This document shows, one piece after another, positions 1 to 10,469 of a stretch of DNA of 64,000 nucleotides. Source of the stretch: Okapia johnstoni (lineage: Eukaryota; Chordata; Mammalia; Artiodactyla; Giraffidae); contig CM044312.1 in NCBI GenBank assembly GCA_024291935.2, positions 47,870,001 to 47,934,000 on the forward strand, given 5' to 3'. How positions within the stretch are numbered: position 1 is the first letter of the stretch; the number at the start of each line of letters is the position of its first letter. Below the pieces are notes generated by a model, which saw only the letters and a program-made list of their open reading frames with translations, was not told the DNA's origin and made no database searches. A program made the translations under genes and the position numbers.

Positions 1-347
1 CTGAGCTTTCAGTTTGGAAAAGACATGAAGGAGAAATATAGGAGTGAAAAACTGCATTTTGTGATAGCCACAAAAGGAGAACTCCTGGGAAAGAAGACAA
101 ACAAACATCTGAGATGTTGTTTCTCGGCAAATCCAAAGTTCAATATATAAATAATGTTGGAAGCAAGCAGAAACCTCTCAGGCAGCTAGTTAAAAGGTTG
201 GAAAAGTATATTTGGTTGAATAATTCTGCTGTTTCTTTTGTTTTTTCAAAGGATATTTTTACAAAATTACACCTTAAGATGTCAGTTCTTCTTGCTACTT
301 TCTCTGCTGGCCACTTCACAGTTATCAATGATAACAAAATGGAAAAC

Positions 348-349
<2 letters not shown>

Positions 350-402
<53 letters not shown>

Positions 403-410
403 CGCGCGTG
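350..410. repeat. (TG)n(CG)n compound microsatellite
   Basis: About 22 TG units (350-394) run directly into about 7 CG units (394-408). On the CPVL pre-mRNA this reads as GC then CA repeats, starting about 155 nt downstream of the exon 644-565 donor. Alternating purine-pyrimidine sequence of this kind can adopt Z-DNA. Open frames across it are repeat artefacts. Confidence 0.97.
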
Positions 411-564
411 CTCGCACTCTTCACATAGAAGTATTCTTAAAAGATCTTCAGGAACTGGACTATGATGACCAACCAATAATACTTCTACTACTGGAGGAAT
501 TTTCATATTGAAATAGAAAATCATTTGGTCTGAAGATGACCAAAAGAAAGCCAGGGCCTTTTAC

Positions 565-644
565 CTGTATAAGTTTCGAGCCACGTCATCCTCATCTATT
601 GCGTATCCTTGGATATGGTCAGTAAAACTGAAACCTGTGCCCAC
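565..644 (-). CDS. CPVL: CPVL coding exon (residues 154-180, fifth visible)
   Basis: This 80-nt exon encodes VGTGFSFTD followed by GYAIDEDDVARNLY, and ends two bases into a Ser codon. The VGTGFS block is the conserved S10 carboxypeptidase segment that follows the YIDNP strand, and it aligns directly with human CPVL. The acceptor is CAG just above 644 and the donor is GTAA at 564-561. Incoming phase is 0, matching the exon at 2464-2522; outgoing phase is 2. The next exon, expected to carry the GESYAG nucleophile motif, lies beyond the left edge, so positions 1-564 are intron. Confidence 0.95.
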
Positions 645-1870
645 CTGAAGATGAAATAAATAAGCAGGTATAAACAGAGAGAAACACACAACTTGCTGAG
701 AGACACTGCACGGGAAGGAAATCAACATTATTCCCAAGGTCATGCCTTTGGCCTCAGCCTTTTGGCATCACGCACGTGTACTCATTTATGCTCACAGGAG
801 GATGCTGCGTGTCACCAAGTCCCCTTTCCCTCTGCTGAGCCCAGATAAACTGGCAGTGCAAAGCTCTTCTCTGATCCTGCAGTGGGGACTCTGCCAGATG
901 ATTATTTAAGGATGAGAAACTCACCTTTCCTGGCCCCTGCTACAGTATCAAGAGACTCAAAGTTGTCTCCTCTTTGAAACCTGGAAGGTGCACTGCTCTG
1001 TCCTGCTAAGAAGGAACTCTCTATTGGCCGAAGATAAAAGCTACATGTGTGTGTGCACAGTTTTTTCCCCCATTTCTTTATTTGTGATAAATATGGCCAC
1101 TAAGCCCTTTCACCTTCAGCAGATAAGGGGCTTTAAAATAAAGATTAGCTTTAAACTCATAGTTCCTTATTCCTGGAAGTTCATAGACAACTGAGTAAAT
1201 CAATAGAAAAAGCTACTACTTATTTTGGGTCAACAATATGTACAAGGAATGCTCCCTCACCATATACATCAGTTGTAAATATTTTTTATTTTTTTCCAAA
1301 CAGCCAAGGGAACAGGACATTTAATTAAACTTTAATGTAAACATGGAATTATAGACTAGGAAAGAAGATGGCTGACAAAACATAATGGGGGGCAAGAATG
1401 TTGGATTTTTTTTCTTCCTATTTTTCTGTTTTCTCTCTGAACCATCTGGGAAGTGAAAGAAGTTAGAAAGATTAGAGGACAGATACTCCCAATCTGCAGG
1501 AGTTGACCCTAAAGTTGCTCTCCTATATTGTAGTTTATTTGATTGTATTTCATAAAAACTTCCCAAGGAGAATTCTACCTTTTGCTGTCCCTGAGATGAG
1601 GCATTCAGCTCACTGTGATAAGTTAAAGGGGCTAGTTTTGACTTTTTATATCAGAGCTCAATTTGAAAGATTAGGTGTTCCCATACTATAAAAGAAACCC
1701 AAGTTATAGAGAAACCCATATTATCAGTAGAGAGAAAGTCATCCCTTCCTGGATGGTATAACTCAGTGAAGAGGACATTTCATAAGACCAGAAATGAGGG
1801 AAGGAGAGAAAGCAGCAAGGAAAATTCCCAAACTTGGATATAACGGTACATACTAGAAAAATTAAATCTC
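645..1870. other. CPVL intron, unique AT-rich sequence
   Basis: This is the acceptor-side part of the 1.8 kb intron between two CPVL exons. No gene, RNA or recognisable recent repeat was seen in it. Short open frames here have no conserved features. Confidence 0.6.
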
Positions 1871-2118
1871 AATTTTTAAAAAATTTTTAATTGGAGGATA
1901 ATTGCTTCGTTGTGTTGGCTTCTGCCACACAACAACATGAATCAGCCATAGGTATACATATGTCCCCCCGCTTGGACCTCCCCCTCATCTTGTACCCCAT
2001 CCCACCCCTCTAGGTTGTCACAGAGCACCAGGTTGAGCTCCTTGTGTTATACAGCAACTTCCCATTAGTTAGCTATCTATTTTACCTATGGCAATGTACA
2101 TGTTTCAATGCTGAAGGA
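1871..2118 (-). mobile_element. L1 LINE 3'-end fragment
   Basis: It begins with a T-rich, AATTGGAGG-type motif and reads through a block with 'AACATGAATCAGCCA', which is the complement of the ruminant L1 3' UTR. It is heavily 5' truncated and lies in a CPVL intron in the same orientation as the gene. Confidence 0.75.
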
Positions 2119-2167
2119 GAGGGTGGGACAAATTGAATCAAATGTGTCTTTTAAATAGACAATTATA

Positions 2168-2338
2168 GGGGCTTCCCTGGTGGTCCAAGGGTTAAGACTT
2201 AGTGCTCCCAATGCAGGAAAACCAGGTGGGAATCTGGTCAGGAAACTAGATACTGCATGTGGCAACTAAGATCCCATGTAGGCCGTAACTAAGACCCGGA
2301 GCAGCCCAATAAAATTTTTAAAAATTATTTGAAAAATA
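2168..2338 (+). mobile_element. CHR-type SINE with 15-bp target-site duplication
   Basis: The tRNA-derived head starts GGGGCTTCCCTGGTGG and the body carries the CHR-like GCAACTAAGATCCC segment, ending in an A-rich tail. It is flanked by perfect copies of AAATAGACAATTATA at 2153-2167 and 2339-2353, which fixes both element ends. It is antisense to CPVL in the intron between the 565-644 and 2464-2522 exons. Confidence 0.88.
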
Positions 2339-2463
2339 AAATAGACAATTATATTTTAAAAAGAAAAAAATCTGGTGTTTTTCTATTTAATAAATGTACT
2401 TAATGAAAGAAAAAAAGACTAGAGAGGCCAACACTGCCATTTCACAGGACCCCAGGTACTCAC

Positions 2464-2522
2464 GGGATTATCAACGTAGAGCATGGAAAACGTGGTGGTC
2501 CAAGGAAAGTCTCTGGCATCCA
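2464..2522 (-). CDS. CPVL: CPVL coding exon (residues 134-153, fourth visible)
   Basis: This 59-nt exon completes a split Val codon and encodes DARDFPWTTTFSMLYVDNP. It matches the human CPVL stretch DRDFPWTTTLSMLYIDNP closely. The acceptor is CTAG immediately above 2522 and the donor is GTGAGT at 2463-2458. Incoming phase 1 matches the upstream exon and outgoing phase 0 matches the next one. The YVDNP strand leads into the VGTGFS loop of the S10 alpha/beta-hydrolase core. This is a small exon flanked by a 1.0 kb and a 1.8 kb intron. Confidence 0.95.
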
Positions 2523-3491
2523 CTAGTAAAGCAGAGAAGAGGCTTGAGACTGAATCCTTAATAAAACATTCCACCTAACGTCTAGCGCTGGTGTGGAGCC
2601 CAACACGCCCACCTGTCCCCTCCAGTTTGGGGAACTCTTGGGTCCCTCTGACCCTGTGTCACTCTCCTGCAGCAGGAACAGACACCAGCTGTTTTTCCTC
2701 CTCCCCTCCTCTCCTTTACTTTTCCCAGAACCAGAGAGTTTCTACATCTAAGATGAACGTTGGAAACAAACCCCATGCAATTGCCTCATGCAGAAACACC
2801 CATCACCCACAGATGCAATAAACCTATCTGTCCAATCAAGTGAATCCTCTTTAACCTCTGATTCTCCAGAATCTTCCCTCCCATCCAACACTGAAGAGAC
2901 CCACAACTTCAACAGAATTGTGTACATAAGTATACCAAGTCACAAACTGGTTCACCCTCCAAATTCTGACCTGGGGAAAGCAAACAATCTCCCCTCTCCT
3001 AACCCAGGTGGAGGTAAACCTGGGTTAGACCTGAATGTAGCTCCTTCTGCATTCGTTCCTGCCGCCCTCAGCCCTCAGTACCTTGCTTCCAAGATATCTG
3101 ATCATTTGTGTGGCTGAATTGTATGCCATTCAGTTTGTATGAATAATTAGGGATATAATTCCACCCACTTGTCCCACGCAAAAGGTCTCGCCCAGACAGT
3201 AATAAATGCCAACCGTTTTCATAAGTCTGGATTGCTTGAGTCAGCAGTAGACTAGCAGAACAAAGTGTGGAACCTTTCACCCAAATTTCAAGGCAGAAAG
3301 CAGCCCGGTCAGGACACTCACCCTGGTGGCTCCTCTTTCTTGGACAGACTGCCAGAAAATTACGTTTTCATAATCTGAAACTGTAAAGCTATTTCTAGTG
3401 GTTCACTGTTCACACTAAGTTATTTCTAAAGCAGATATAAGGTTCAAAGGAAGAGCTCTACATGGGAAAACAGAGCCCAAGCAATACTTAC
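2523..3491. other. CPVL intron (969 bp)
   Basis: This is the complete short intron between the exons at 3492-3606 and 2464-2522. An open frame on the plus strand (2788-3117) is antisense, low in complexity (Ser/Pro/Asn-rich) and shows no family signature. No repeat was recognised. Confidence 0.85.
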
Positions 3492-3606
3492 CAGTCATGT
3501 TTTTTGTGACAATGTAAGGTCCGTGTTCCACAAAGAGACCAAACATGGATGAGCCTCCTGGCCCACCCTGCAGCCAAAGAACTACTGGCGCTTTCTGTGG
3601 CTCTAA
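3492..3606 (-). CDS. CPVL: CPVL coding exon (residues 96-134), oxyanion-hole exon
   Basis: This 115-nt exon encodes [13 protein letters not shown], then [12 protein letters not shown], then [26 protein letters not shown] is the signature N-terminal strand and oxyanion-hole loop of family S10 carboxypeptidases; typical members have GGPGCSS, while CPVL orthologues have Gly in place of Cys (residue 113 here). N-M-T at the end is a potential N-glycosylation sequon. The acceptor is CTAG at 3609-3607 side and the donor is GTAAGT at 3491-3486, the strongest donor of the set. It enters in phase 0 and leaves in phase 1. Confidence 0.96.
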
Positions 3607-3852
3607 CTAGAAAGGACAAAGAACCCAGTGAATACACAGAGTGCTAAGGCTTCAGAAAATACCCAAGCAAACTCACCTAAATCCTCTGTCTTTCACAGCC
3701 TTGACTAAGTCTCATCAAACCTTCCCCATGACCACTCTCTACAGAAGTAAAGCACTGTCATTTCTTGTTTAGAATTAGTATTTATTTCATATGCTGGTAT
3801 CTATCTTGTGCAGTTAAGTCTTTTCTCACCAATAGCCAGAATACCCAGGAAT

Positions 3853-6800
3853 GATAAAAGACTTCCCTTGTATATCCTCAAGAGTGGCAGCCATAAGGAG
3901 CTACCCCACATCCAAGGTAAGGAGCAGCGGCTGTGCTTTGCTGGAGCAGCTGTGAAGAGATAGCCCATGTCCAAGGTAAGAGAAACCCAAGTAAGATGAT
4001 AGACACTGAGAGAGGGCATCAGAGGGCAGACAGATGGAAACCACAATCACAGACAACTAGCCAATCTGATCACACGGACCACAGCCTTGTCTAACTCAGT
4101 AAAACTAAGCCATGCCATCTGGGGCTATCCAAGAGGGACAGGTCATGGTGGAGAGGTCTGACAGGATGTGGTCCAGTGGAGAAGGGAATGGCAAACCACT
4201 TCAGTATTCTTGCCTTGAGAACCCCATGAACAGTATGAAAAGGCAAAAAGATAGGACACTGAAAGGTGAACTCCCCAGGTCAGTAGGTGCCCAATATGCT
4301 ACTGGAGATCAGTGGAGAAATAACTCCAGAAAGAATGAAGAGATGGGGACAAAGCAAAAACAACACCCAGTTGTGGATGTGACTGGTGATAGAAGTAACG
4401 TTTGATGCTGTAAAGAGCAATATTGCATAGGAACCTAGAATGTTAGGTCCATGAATCAAAGCAAACTGGAAGTGGTCGAACAGGAGATAGCAAGAGTGAA
4501 CGTTGACATTCTAGGAATCAGTGAACTAAGATGGACTGGAATGGGTGAATTTAATTCAGATGACCATTATATCTACTACTGTGGGAAGGAATCCCTTAGA
4601 AGAAATGGAGTAGCCATCACAGTCAACAAAAGAGTCAGAAATGCAGTACTTGGATGCAATTTCAAAAATGACAGAATGATCTCTGTTCGTTTCCAAGGCA
4701 AACCATTCAATATCACGGTAATTCAAGTCTATGCCCTGACCAGTAATGCTGAAGAAGCTGAACTTGAACGGTTCTAGGAAGACCTACAAGACCTTTTAGA
4801 ACTAACACCCAAAAAAGATATCCTTTTCATTATAGGGGACTGGAATGCAAAAGTAGGAATCCAAGAAACACCTGGAGTAAGAGGCAAATTTGGCCTTGGA
4901 GTACAGAATGAAGCAGGGCAAAGGCTAATAAGAGTTTTGCCAAGAGAACACCCTGGTCATAGCAAACACCCTATTCCAACAACACAAGAGAAGACTCTAC
5001 ACATGGACATCACCAGATGGTCAACACCAAAATAAGACTGATTATATTCTTTGCAGCCAAAGATGGAGAAGCTCTAACAGTCAGCAAAAACAAGACTGGG
5101 AGCTGACTATGGCTCAGATCATGAACTTCTTATTGCCAAATTCAGACTTCAATTGAAGAAAGTGGGGAAAACCACTAGACCATTCAGGTATGACCTAGAG
5201 CAAATCCCTTATGATTATACAGTGGAAGTAACAAAGAGATTCAAGGGATTAGATCTGATAGAGTGCCTGATGAACTATGGTTGGAGGTTCGTGACATTGT
5301 AGAGGAGACAGGGATCAAGATCACCCCCAAGAAAAAGAAATGCAAAAAAGCAAAATGGTTGTCTGAAGAAGCCTTACAAATAGCTGTGAAAAGAAGAGAA
5401 GTGAAAAGCAAAGGAGAAAAGGAAAGATATACCCATTTGAATGAAGAGTTCCAAAAAATAACAAGGAGAGATAAGAAAGCCTTCGTCAGTGATCAATGCA
5501 AAGAAATAGAGGAAAACAATAGAATGGGAAAGACTAGAGATCTCTTCAAGAAAATTAGAGATACCAAGGGAACATTTCTTGCAAAGTTGGGCTCAATAAA
5601 GGACAGAAATGGTAGGGACCTAACAGAAGGAGAAGACAAGAAGAAGAGAAGGCAAGAACAGAATAAGAGGTGGCAAGAATACACAGAAGAACTGTACAAA
5701 AATGATCTTCACCACCCAGATAATCACAATGGTGTGATCACCCACCTAGAGCCAGACATCCTGGAATGTGAAGTCAAGTGGGCCTTTGGAAGCATCACTA
5801 TGAACAAAGCTAGTGGAGGTGAGGGAATTCTAGTTGAGTTATTTCAAATCCTAAAAGATGACGCTGTGAAAGTGCTGCACTGAATATGCCAGCAAATTTG
5901 GAAAACTCAGCAGTGGCTACAGGACTGGAAAAGGTCAGTTTTCATTCCAATCCCAAAGAAAGGCAATGCCAAAGAATGCTCAAACTACCGCACAATTGTA
6001 TTCATCTCACATGCTAGTAAAGTAATGCTCAAAATTCTCCAAGCCAGGCTTCAGAAATACATGAACCGTGAACTTCCAGATGTTCAAGCTGGTTTTAGAA
6101 AAGGCAGAGGAATCAGAGATCAAATTGCCAATATCCGCTGGATCATCGAAAAAGCAAGAGAGTTCCAGAAAAACATCTATTTCTGCTTTATTGACTATGC
6201 CAAAGCCTTTGACTGTGTGGAACACAATAAACTGTGGAAAATTCTGAAAGAGATGGGAATACCAGACCACCTGATCTGCCTCTTGAGAAACCTGTATGCA
6301 GGTCAGGAAGCAACAGTTAGAACTGGACACAGAACAACAGACTCATTCCAAATCGGGAAAGGAGTACGTCAAGGCTGTATATTGTCACCCTCCTTATTTA
6401 ACTTATATACAGAGTATATCATGAGAAACGCTGGGCTGGAAAACGCGCAAGCTGGAATCAAGATTGCCGGGAAAAATATCAACAACCTCAGATATGCAGA
6501 TGACACCACCCTGATGGCAGAAAGTGAAGGAGAACTAAAGAGCCTCTTGATGAAAGTGAAAGGAGAGTGAAAAAGTCATCTTAAAGCTCAACATTCAGAA
6601 AACAAAGATCATGGCATCCAGTCCCATCACTTCATGGCAATTAGATGGGGAAACAGTGGCAGACTTTATTTTTTTGGTCTCCAAAATCACTGCAGATGGT
6701 GATTGCAGCCATGAAATTAAAAGACACTTACTCCTTGGAAGGAAACCTGACCAACCTAGACAGCATATTCAAAAGCAAAGACCTTTGCCAACAAAGGTCT

Positions 6801-7268
6801 GTCTAGTCAAGGCTATGGTTTTTCCAGTAGTCATTTATGGATGTGAGAGTTGGACTATAAAGAAAGCTGAGCAGCAAAGAATTGATGATTTTGAAGTGTG
6901 GTGTTGGGGAAGACTCTTGAGAGTCCCTTGGACTGCAAGGAGATTCAACCAGTCCATCCTAAAGGAGATCAGTCCTGGGTGTGCATTGGAAGGACTGATC
7001 TTGAAGCTGAAACTCCAAAACTTTGGCCACCTGATGCGAAGAACTGACTCACTGGAAAAAGACCCTGATGCTGGGAAAGATTGAGGGCAGGAAGAGAAGG
7101 AGACGTCAGAGGATGAGATGGTTGGATGGCATCACCAACTCAATGGACATGAGTTTGGGTAAACTCCGGGAACTGGTGATAGACAGGGAGGCCTGATGTG
7201 CTGTGGTTCATGCGGTCATAAAGAGTTGGACATGACTGAGAGACTGAATTGAACTGAACTGAACTGAT
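3853..7268 (+). mobile_element. Near full-length BovB (RTE-clade) LINE, disabled
   Basis: The element runs from 5' GC-rich sub-repeats (two similar segments around 3895 and 3950, each ending in CCAAGGTAAG) through endonuclease and reverse transcriptase regions to the GAACTGAACTGAACTGA 3' terminus. Readable pieces are an endonuclease N-terminus (4451-4777), the endonuclease GDWNAKVG block near 4835, a linker (5263-5883), and RT (6025-6570) with FIDYAKAFD at 6187-6213, GVRQGC at 6361-6378 and YADD at 6493-6504. Breaks include a TAG at 4775-4777, apparent small indels near 4930, 5076 and 5258, a TGA at 5881-5883, and loss of frame after about 6560. It cannot encode an intact protein. It lies antisense inside the 18.7 kb CPVL intron. 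The 5' limit is approximate and no target-site duplication was found. Confidence 0.93.
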
Positions 7269-7284
7269 CCCCAGCATACTGCCT

Positions 7285-7515
7285 AGTGGTAGTGGTGGTG
7301 GTTTAGTCACTAAGTTGTCTCTAACTCTTTCCAACCCCATGGAGTATAGGCTGCCAGGTTCCTCTGTCGATTGGGATTTTTGAGGCAAGAATAATGGAGT
7401 GGGTTGCCATTTTCTTCTCTAGGGAATCTTCCCAACCCAGGCATCAAATCTGCATCTCTTGCATTTCCTGGCTTGGCAGGCAAATTGTTTACCACTGAGC
7501 CACCTGGAAAGCCGT
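7285..7515 (-). mobile_element. Bov-tA SINE
   Basis: This is the reverse complement of the tRNA-Glu-derived head plus BovA body, ending at the right with the complement of the head (CACTGAGCCACCTGG). It starts just after the BovB terminus. It faces the SINE at 7601 head-to-head. Confidence 0.9.
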
Positions 7516-7537
7516 AGGCCGTATGGCCTAGGGCACA

Positions 7538-7541
<4 letters not shown>

Positions 7542-7600
<59 letters not shown>
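7542..7600. repeat. (TA)n microsatellite
   Basis: An uninterrupted 59-bp TA tract lies between two oppositely oriented Bov-tA SINEs. Confidence 0.98.
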
Positions 7601-7603
<3 letters not shown>

Positions 7604-7799
7604 TTCCTTGGTGGCTCAGAGAGTAAAGAATCCACCTGTAATGTGGGAGACCTGGGTTCAATCCCTGGGTTGGGAAGATCCCCTGGAAGGAGGACATGGC
7701 AACCCACTCCAGTATTCTTGTCTAGAGAATCCCCATGGAAAGAGGAGTCTGGCAAGCTACAGTTTATGGGGTTGCAAAGAGTCAACTTAGCACAGCACA
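7601..7799 (+). mobile_element. Bov-tA SINE
   Basis: It has the full tRNA-like head (GGCTTCCTTGGTGGCTCAGA with B-box-like GGTTCAATCCC) followed by the BovA body to the GTTGCAAAGAGTCA terminus. It abuts the TA tract directly. Confidence 0.92.
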
Positions 7800-8352
7800 G
7801 TATACATATATTTAAGCTCTTTAAACTTTCCAGACACTCTTCCATTCGACCAAAATATTCCCAAAGAGTGATAACAAAGAATCCACCCTCCTCAGTGACA
7901 ATCTGCTCCCTTCACCAAGAGTCCAAACTGACTTTCTTATTTACAGAGAAGGTGTTCACAGAGACAACAGTAACTTCATTCAACTCAATGAACTGAGAAG
8001 CAGCAGGCAGGACCTGAGTCATCTAGTCCATGCGAATGACAGCAACAAAACCCTGAAGAAGGTGCAGATTTATTTGAGGTATGGCCAATGTAAATAAGGA
8101 AAGGCCACTGGCAGGGTGGGATGCTGGAAATGAGTTACTGGCAGTGGTCAACACTACCACCCTCAATGACAGAGGTGTCTTTACTTCTTTCACTCAGCAC
8201 CTTTTAGGGGTCGGCACCATGCTAAGAGAAGGTCCTGGCAGAGCAGCGACTGAAAAAGACAACTCCTTGCCCTCCTCAAGCTTACATTTCATGAAAAATA
8301 CAGACAGTAAGTAAATGAATAAACACGATGATTAAAAAGTGTGGAGATGAAA
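7800..8352. other. CPVL intron, no recognised feature
   Basis: Unique-looking sequence. The open frames here are short and lack any family signature. Confidence 0.5.
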
Positions 8353-8560
8353 TAGTGTTAGTCACTCAGTTGAGTCTCACTCTTTTTGACTCCATGGATT
8401 ATAGCCTCCCAGGCTCCTCTGTCCATGGAATTCTCCCAACGAGAATACTGGAGCAGGTTGCTTTTCCCTTCTCCAGGGGACCTTCTTGACCCATGGATCG
8501 AACCCAGTTCTCCTACATTGCAGGCAGATTCTTTACTATCTAAGCCATTGAGGAGAGGAA
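8353..8560 (-). mobile_element. Bov-tA SINE
   Basis: The complement of the BovA body and tRNA head is readable (GACTCCATGGATTATAG to the end of the head near TCTAAGCCATTGAGG). Flanks share an imperfect GAAATA-type direct repeat, so the insertion is diverged. Confidence 0.88.
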
Positions 8561-9474
8561 ATAAGGGTGATATCAAGAGAGTGAGTGAGGGCTGACAAAG
8601 AGGTACTTCCTTTGGACACACGATCAGGGAAATTCTCAGTGAGATCCTGAGAGCACAGCTGAGACTTGGGAGCCAAGAGAGATTCAGCCACAAGGAGAGC
8701 CAGGAAATGATGCTGTAGATGGAAGAAAATGATAGAGAAGTCTTCAAGCCAGAGAAGAACTGAGTGGGAGAGCAGCGAGTGTAGATGACCTGGCCCTATG
8801 TGAATCCTTGGGAGCAGTCTGAAAGAAGGCCCACTTGGTCTCCACAAGGCCAAGGCAGGATGTGACTGTGAGTCCTCCTGTGATGTCATGGCACATTTGA
8901 TGTGCAGTCATGTTTGGCCAGAAAGGATCCTACTGCTTTGGGCCAGAATGAAATCCTGCAATCCCTTCCTTAGCCCAGTCGCACGGAGACATGTCACTTC
9001 TACATTAGAAAGTTGGAGTGGACTGGTGCATCCACCTGGATGATGTGAGAAGGCGGTGGGCAGAAGGCAAGAGAAACTCAAGGGGAAGGGATCTGTGACC
9101 CGCAGCCAAGAACCTGGAAGCAAAGCTGAGCTTGCAGGGTTCTAGCCATGAGGAGAGCGGGGACAGAAAAATTTCAAAATCTACAGGGTCTTTGGCAGCT
9201 TTGGGAAGAGACCAAGGGAGCATGCTAAGAGAGCAGGGATGGTCAGAACAGCCATGGGCTGGAGAGGAGCCTCCCTCGCTCGGAGGGGCCACCTGGGACC
9301 CAGTCTCCAGTGTTAAGGAATTAAATGAGATAATATTTACCAAGCCCTTGCAGCAAAGCCTAATGCATGATAAGAGGACACTAAGCACAAATGATTAGTA
9401 AAGAAACAGGTAGAAAAGGTAGGAGCCCAGAGGCAAACTGGGAACTCAGATCAGTAGGGCTGTAGTTCTAAGAG
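8561..9474. other. CPVL intron, no recognised feature
   Basis: Moderately GC-balanced sequence. Several 70-127-codon open frames overlap on both strands without any motif, splice logic or start context; I do not call a gene. Confidence 0.5.
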
Positions 9475-9720
9475 TCAGCAGAGTGTAACAGATAAAGTTT
9501 GTGAGCTCTTGATTCCAATCTGGGCTTTGCTATCCACTAGCTGGATGACTTTAGGTAAGTTGGCTAAACTCTTTGGACCTCAGTTTTCTCACCTATAAAA
9601 TGGGGATCAATCATAGTACCTATGCCACGTGATGGTTGGGAGGACTAACTATATTAACTTTTGTAATGCCTAGTGAGTGGCATATAGTGCCTGTTCTTAA
9701 ATGTTAGCTATTGCTGTAAG
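9475..9720 (+). mobile_element. MIR SINE (ancient)
   Basis: Core-SINE signature: a GGATGACTTTAGGTAAGTTGG-like transcript-sense core, then CTCACCTATAAAATGGGG and a tail with GCCTAGTGAGTGGCATA. Confidence 0.8.
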
Positions 9721-9964
9721 AAAGAAATACCAAGAATTTATAAGATAGTTTTCATGTAAACCATCTATTAATGGGAGAATAAGACAAGTGGATTGTTTGC
9801 TGTTCTTTGCTCCTTTGGCCATCTTACCTGGTCAGTTTTTCACTAGTTAGTTCTCTTGACTAAAGTGTTGAAAATGTCCATAGAGAATTCAAGAGAAGCA
9901 GTAACTTATAAGCTGAAGCAAAAACAAATTAAAATCAAAGCCGGCCTTGTAAAACCACTGTGGG

Positions 9965-10165
9965 AGAGCAGTGTGGCTCAGGAACGGGTAGCCAGACAGG
10001 TGCTGGTTCTACTCGGCCACATAATAGCTGTGTGATCCTGACCTCAGATTCTTCCAACCTTCTGCTTCGTCATCCATCAGAAGGCGATAATGCCCACCTC
10101 AAAGGCTTGCCTGAGGACCCTGATGAGAAGATGTATCATGAAATGATATTGTCAACTCTACTGTG
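9965..10165 (+). mobile_element. MIR SINE (diverged)
   Basis: The core TAATAGCTGTGTGATCCTGA is readable, followed by a degenerate ...GATAATGCCCACCTC and GAGGACCCTGATGAG tail. Confidence 0.65.
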
Positions 10166-10269
10166 CTGAATAAATGTAACTAGCTCTGCCCTAGCCTGCC
10201 TGGCCCCAACTATGTGTGTTTTGTTTGAATAAGTGATTAAAAAAAAAAAATCTCCCCTCCAGTCCTCTA

Positions 10270-10457
10270 TTGGATTCGCTAGTGGCTCAGATGGTAAAGA
10301 ATCTGCCTGCAGTGCAGGAGGCCCTGGCTCCATTCCTGGGTCAAGAAGATCCCCTGGAAGAGGAAATGGCAACCCACTCCAATATTCTTGCCTGGAGAAT
10401 CCCATGGACAGAGGAGCCTGGCAGGCTACAGTCCATGGGGTCACAAAACATGACTTC
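10270..10457 (+). mobile_element. Bov-tA SINE
   Basis: tRNA-like head (CTAGTGGCTCAGATGGTAAAG) and BovA body ending GGGGTCACAAAACATGAC. A short TCCTCTA repeat at 10263-10269 and 10461-10467 may be its target-site duplication. Confidence 0.9.
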
Positions 10458-10469
10458 TGATCCTCTAAC

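Noticed and set aside
114..524. Frames rich in Cys-Val or Thr-His repeats
   Set aside because: Translated dinucleotide repeats. Same at 26256-26573 and 60834-61260.
5263..5883. 206-codon open frame
   Set aside because: It is the linker region of the disabled BovB, not an independent gene.
7599..7845. Open frames with CDPMDGSPPGSSVHG-like or QYSCLENPMDRGAW-like translations, here and at many other sites
   Set aside because: These are translations of Bov-tA/BovA2 SINEs on one strand or the other and recur in every copy, so they are not host genes.
9005..9388. 127-codon minus-strand frame
   Set aside because: It overlaps a plus-strand frame of 88 codons, has no motif or splice logic, and is likely a chance frame in GC-balanced intron.
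10270..10345. tRNA-like sequences with B-box-like GGTTCAATCCC, here and in other Bov-tA heads
   Set aside because: They are the tRNA-derived heads of SINEs, lack a complete cloverleaf and acceptor stem, and are not functional tRNA genes.
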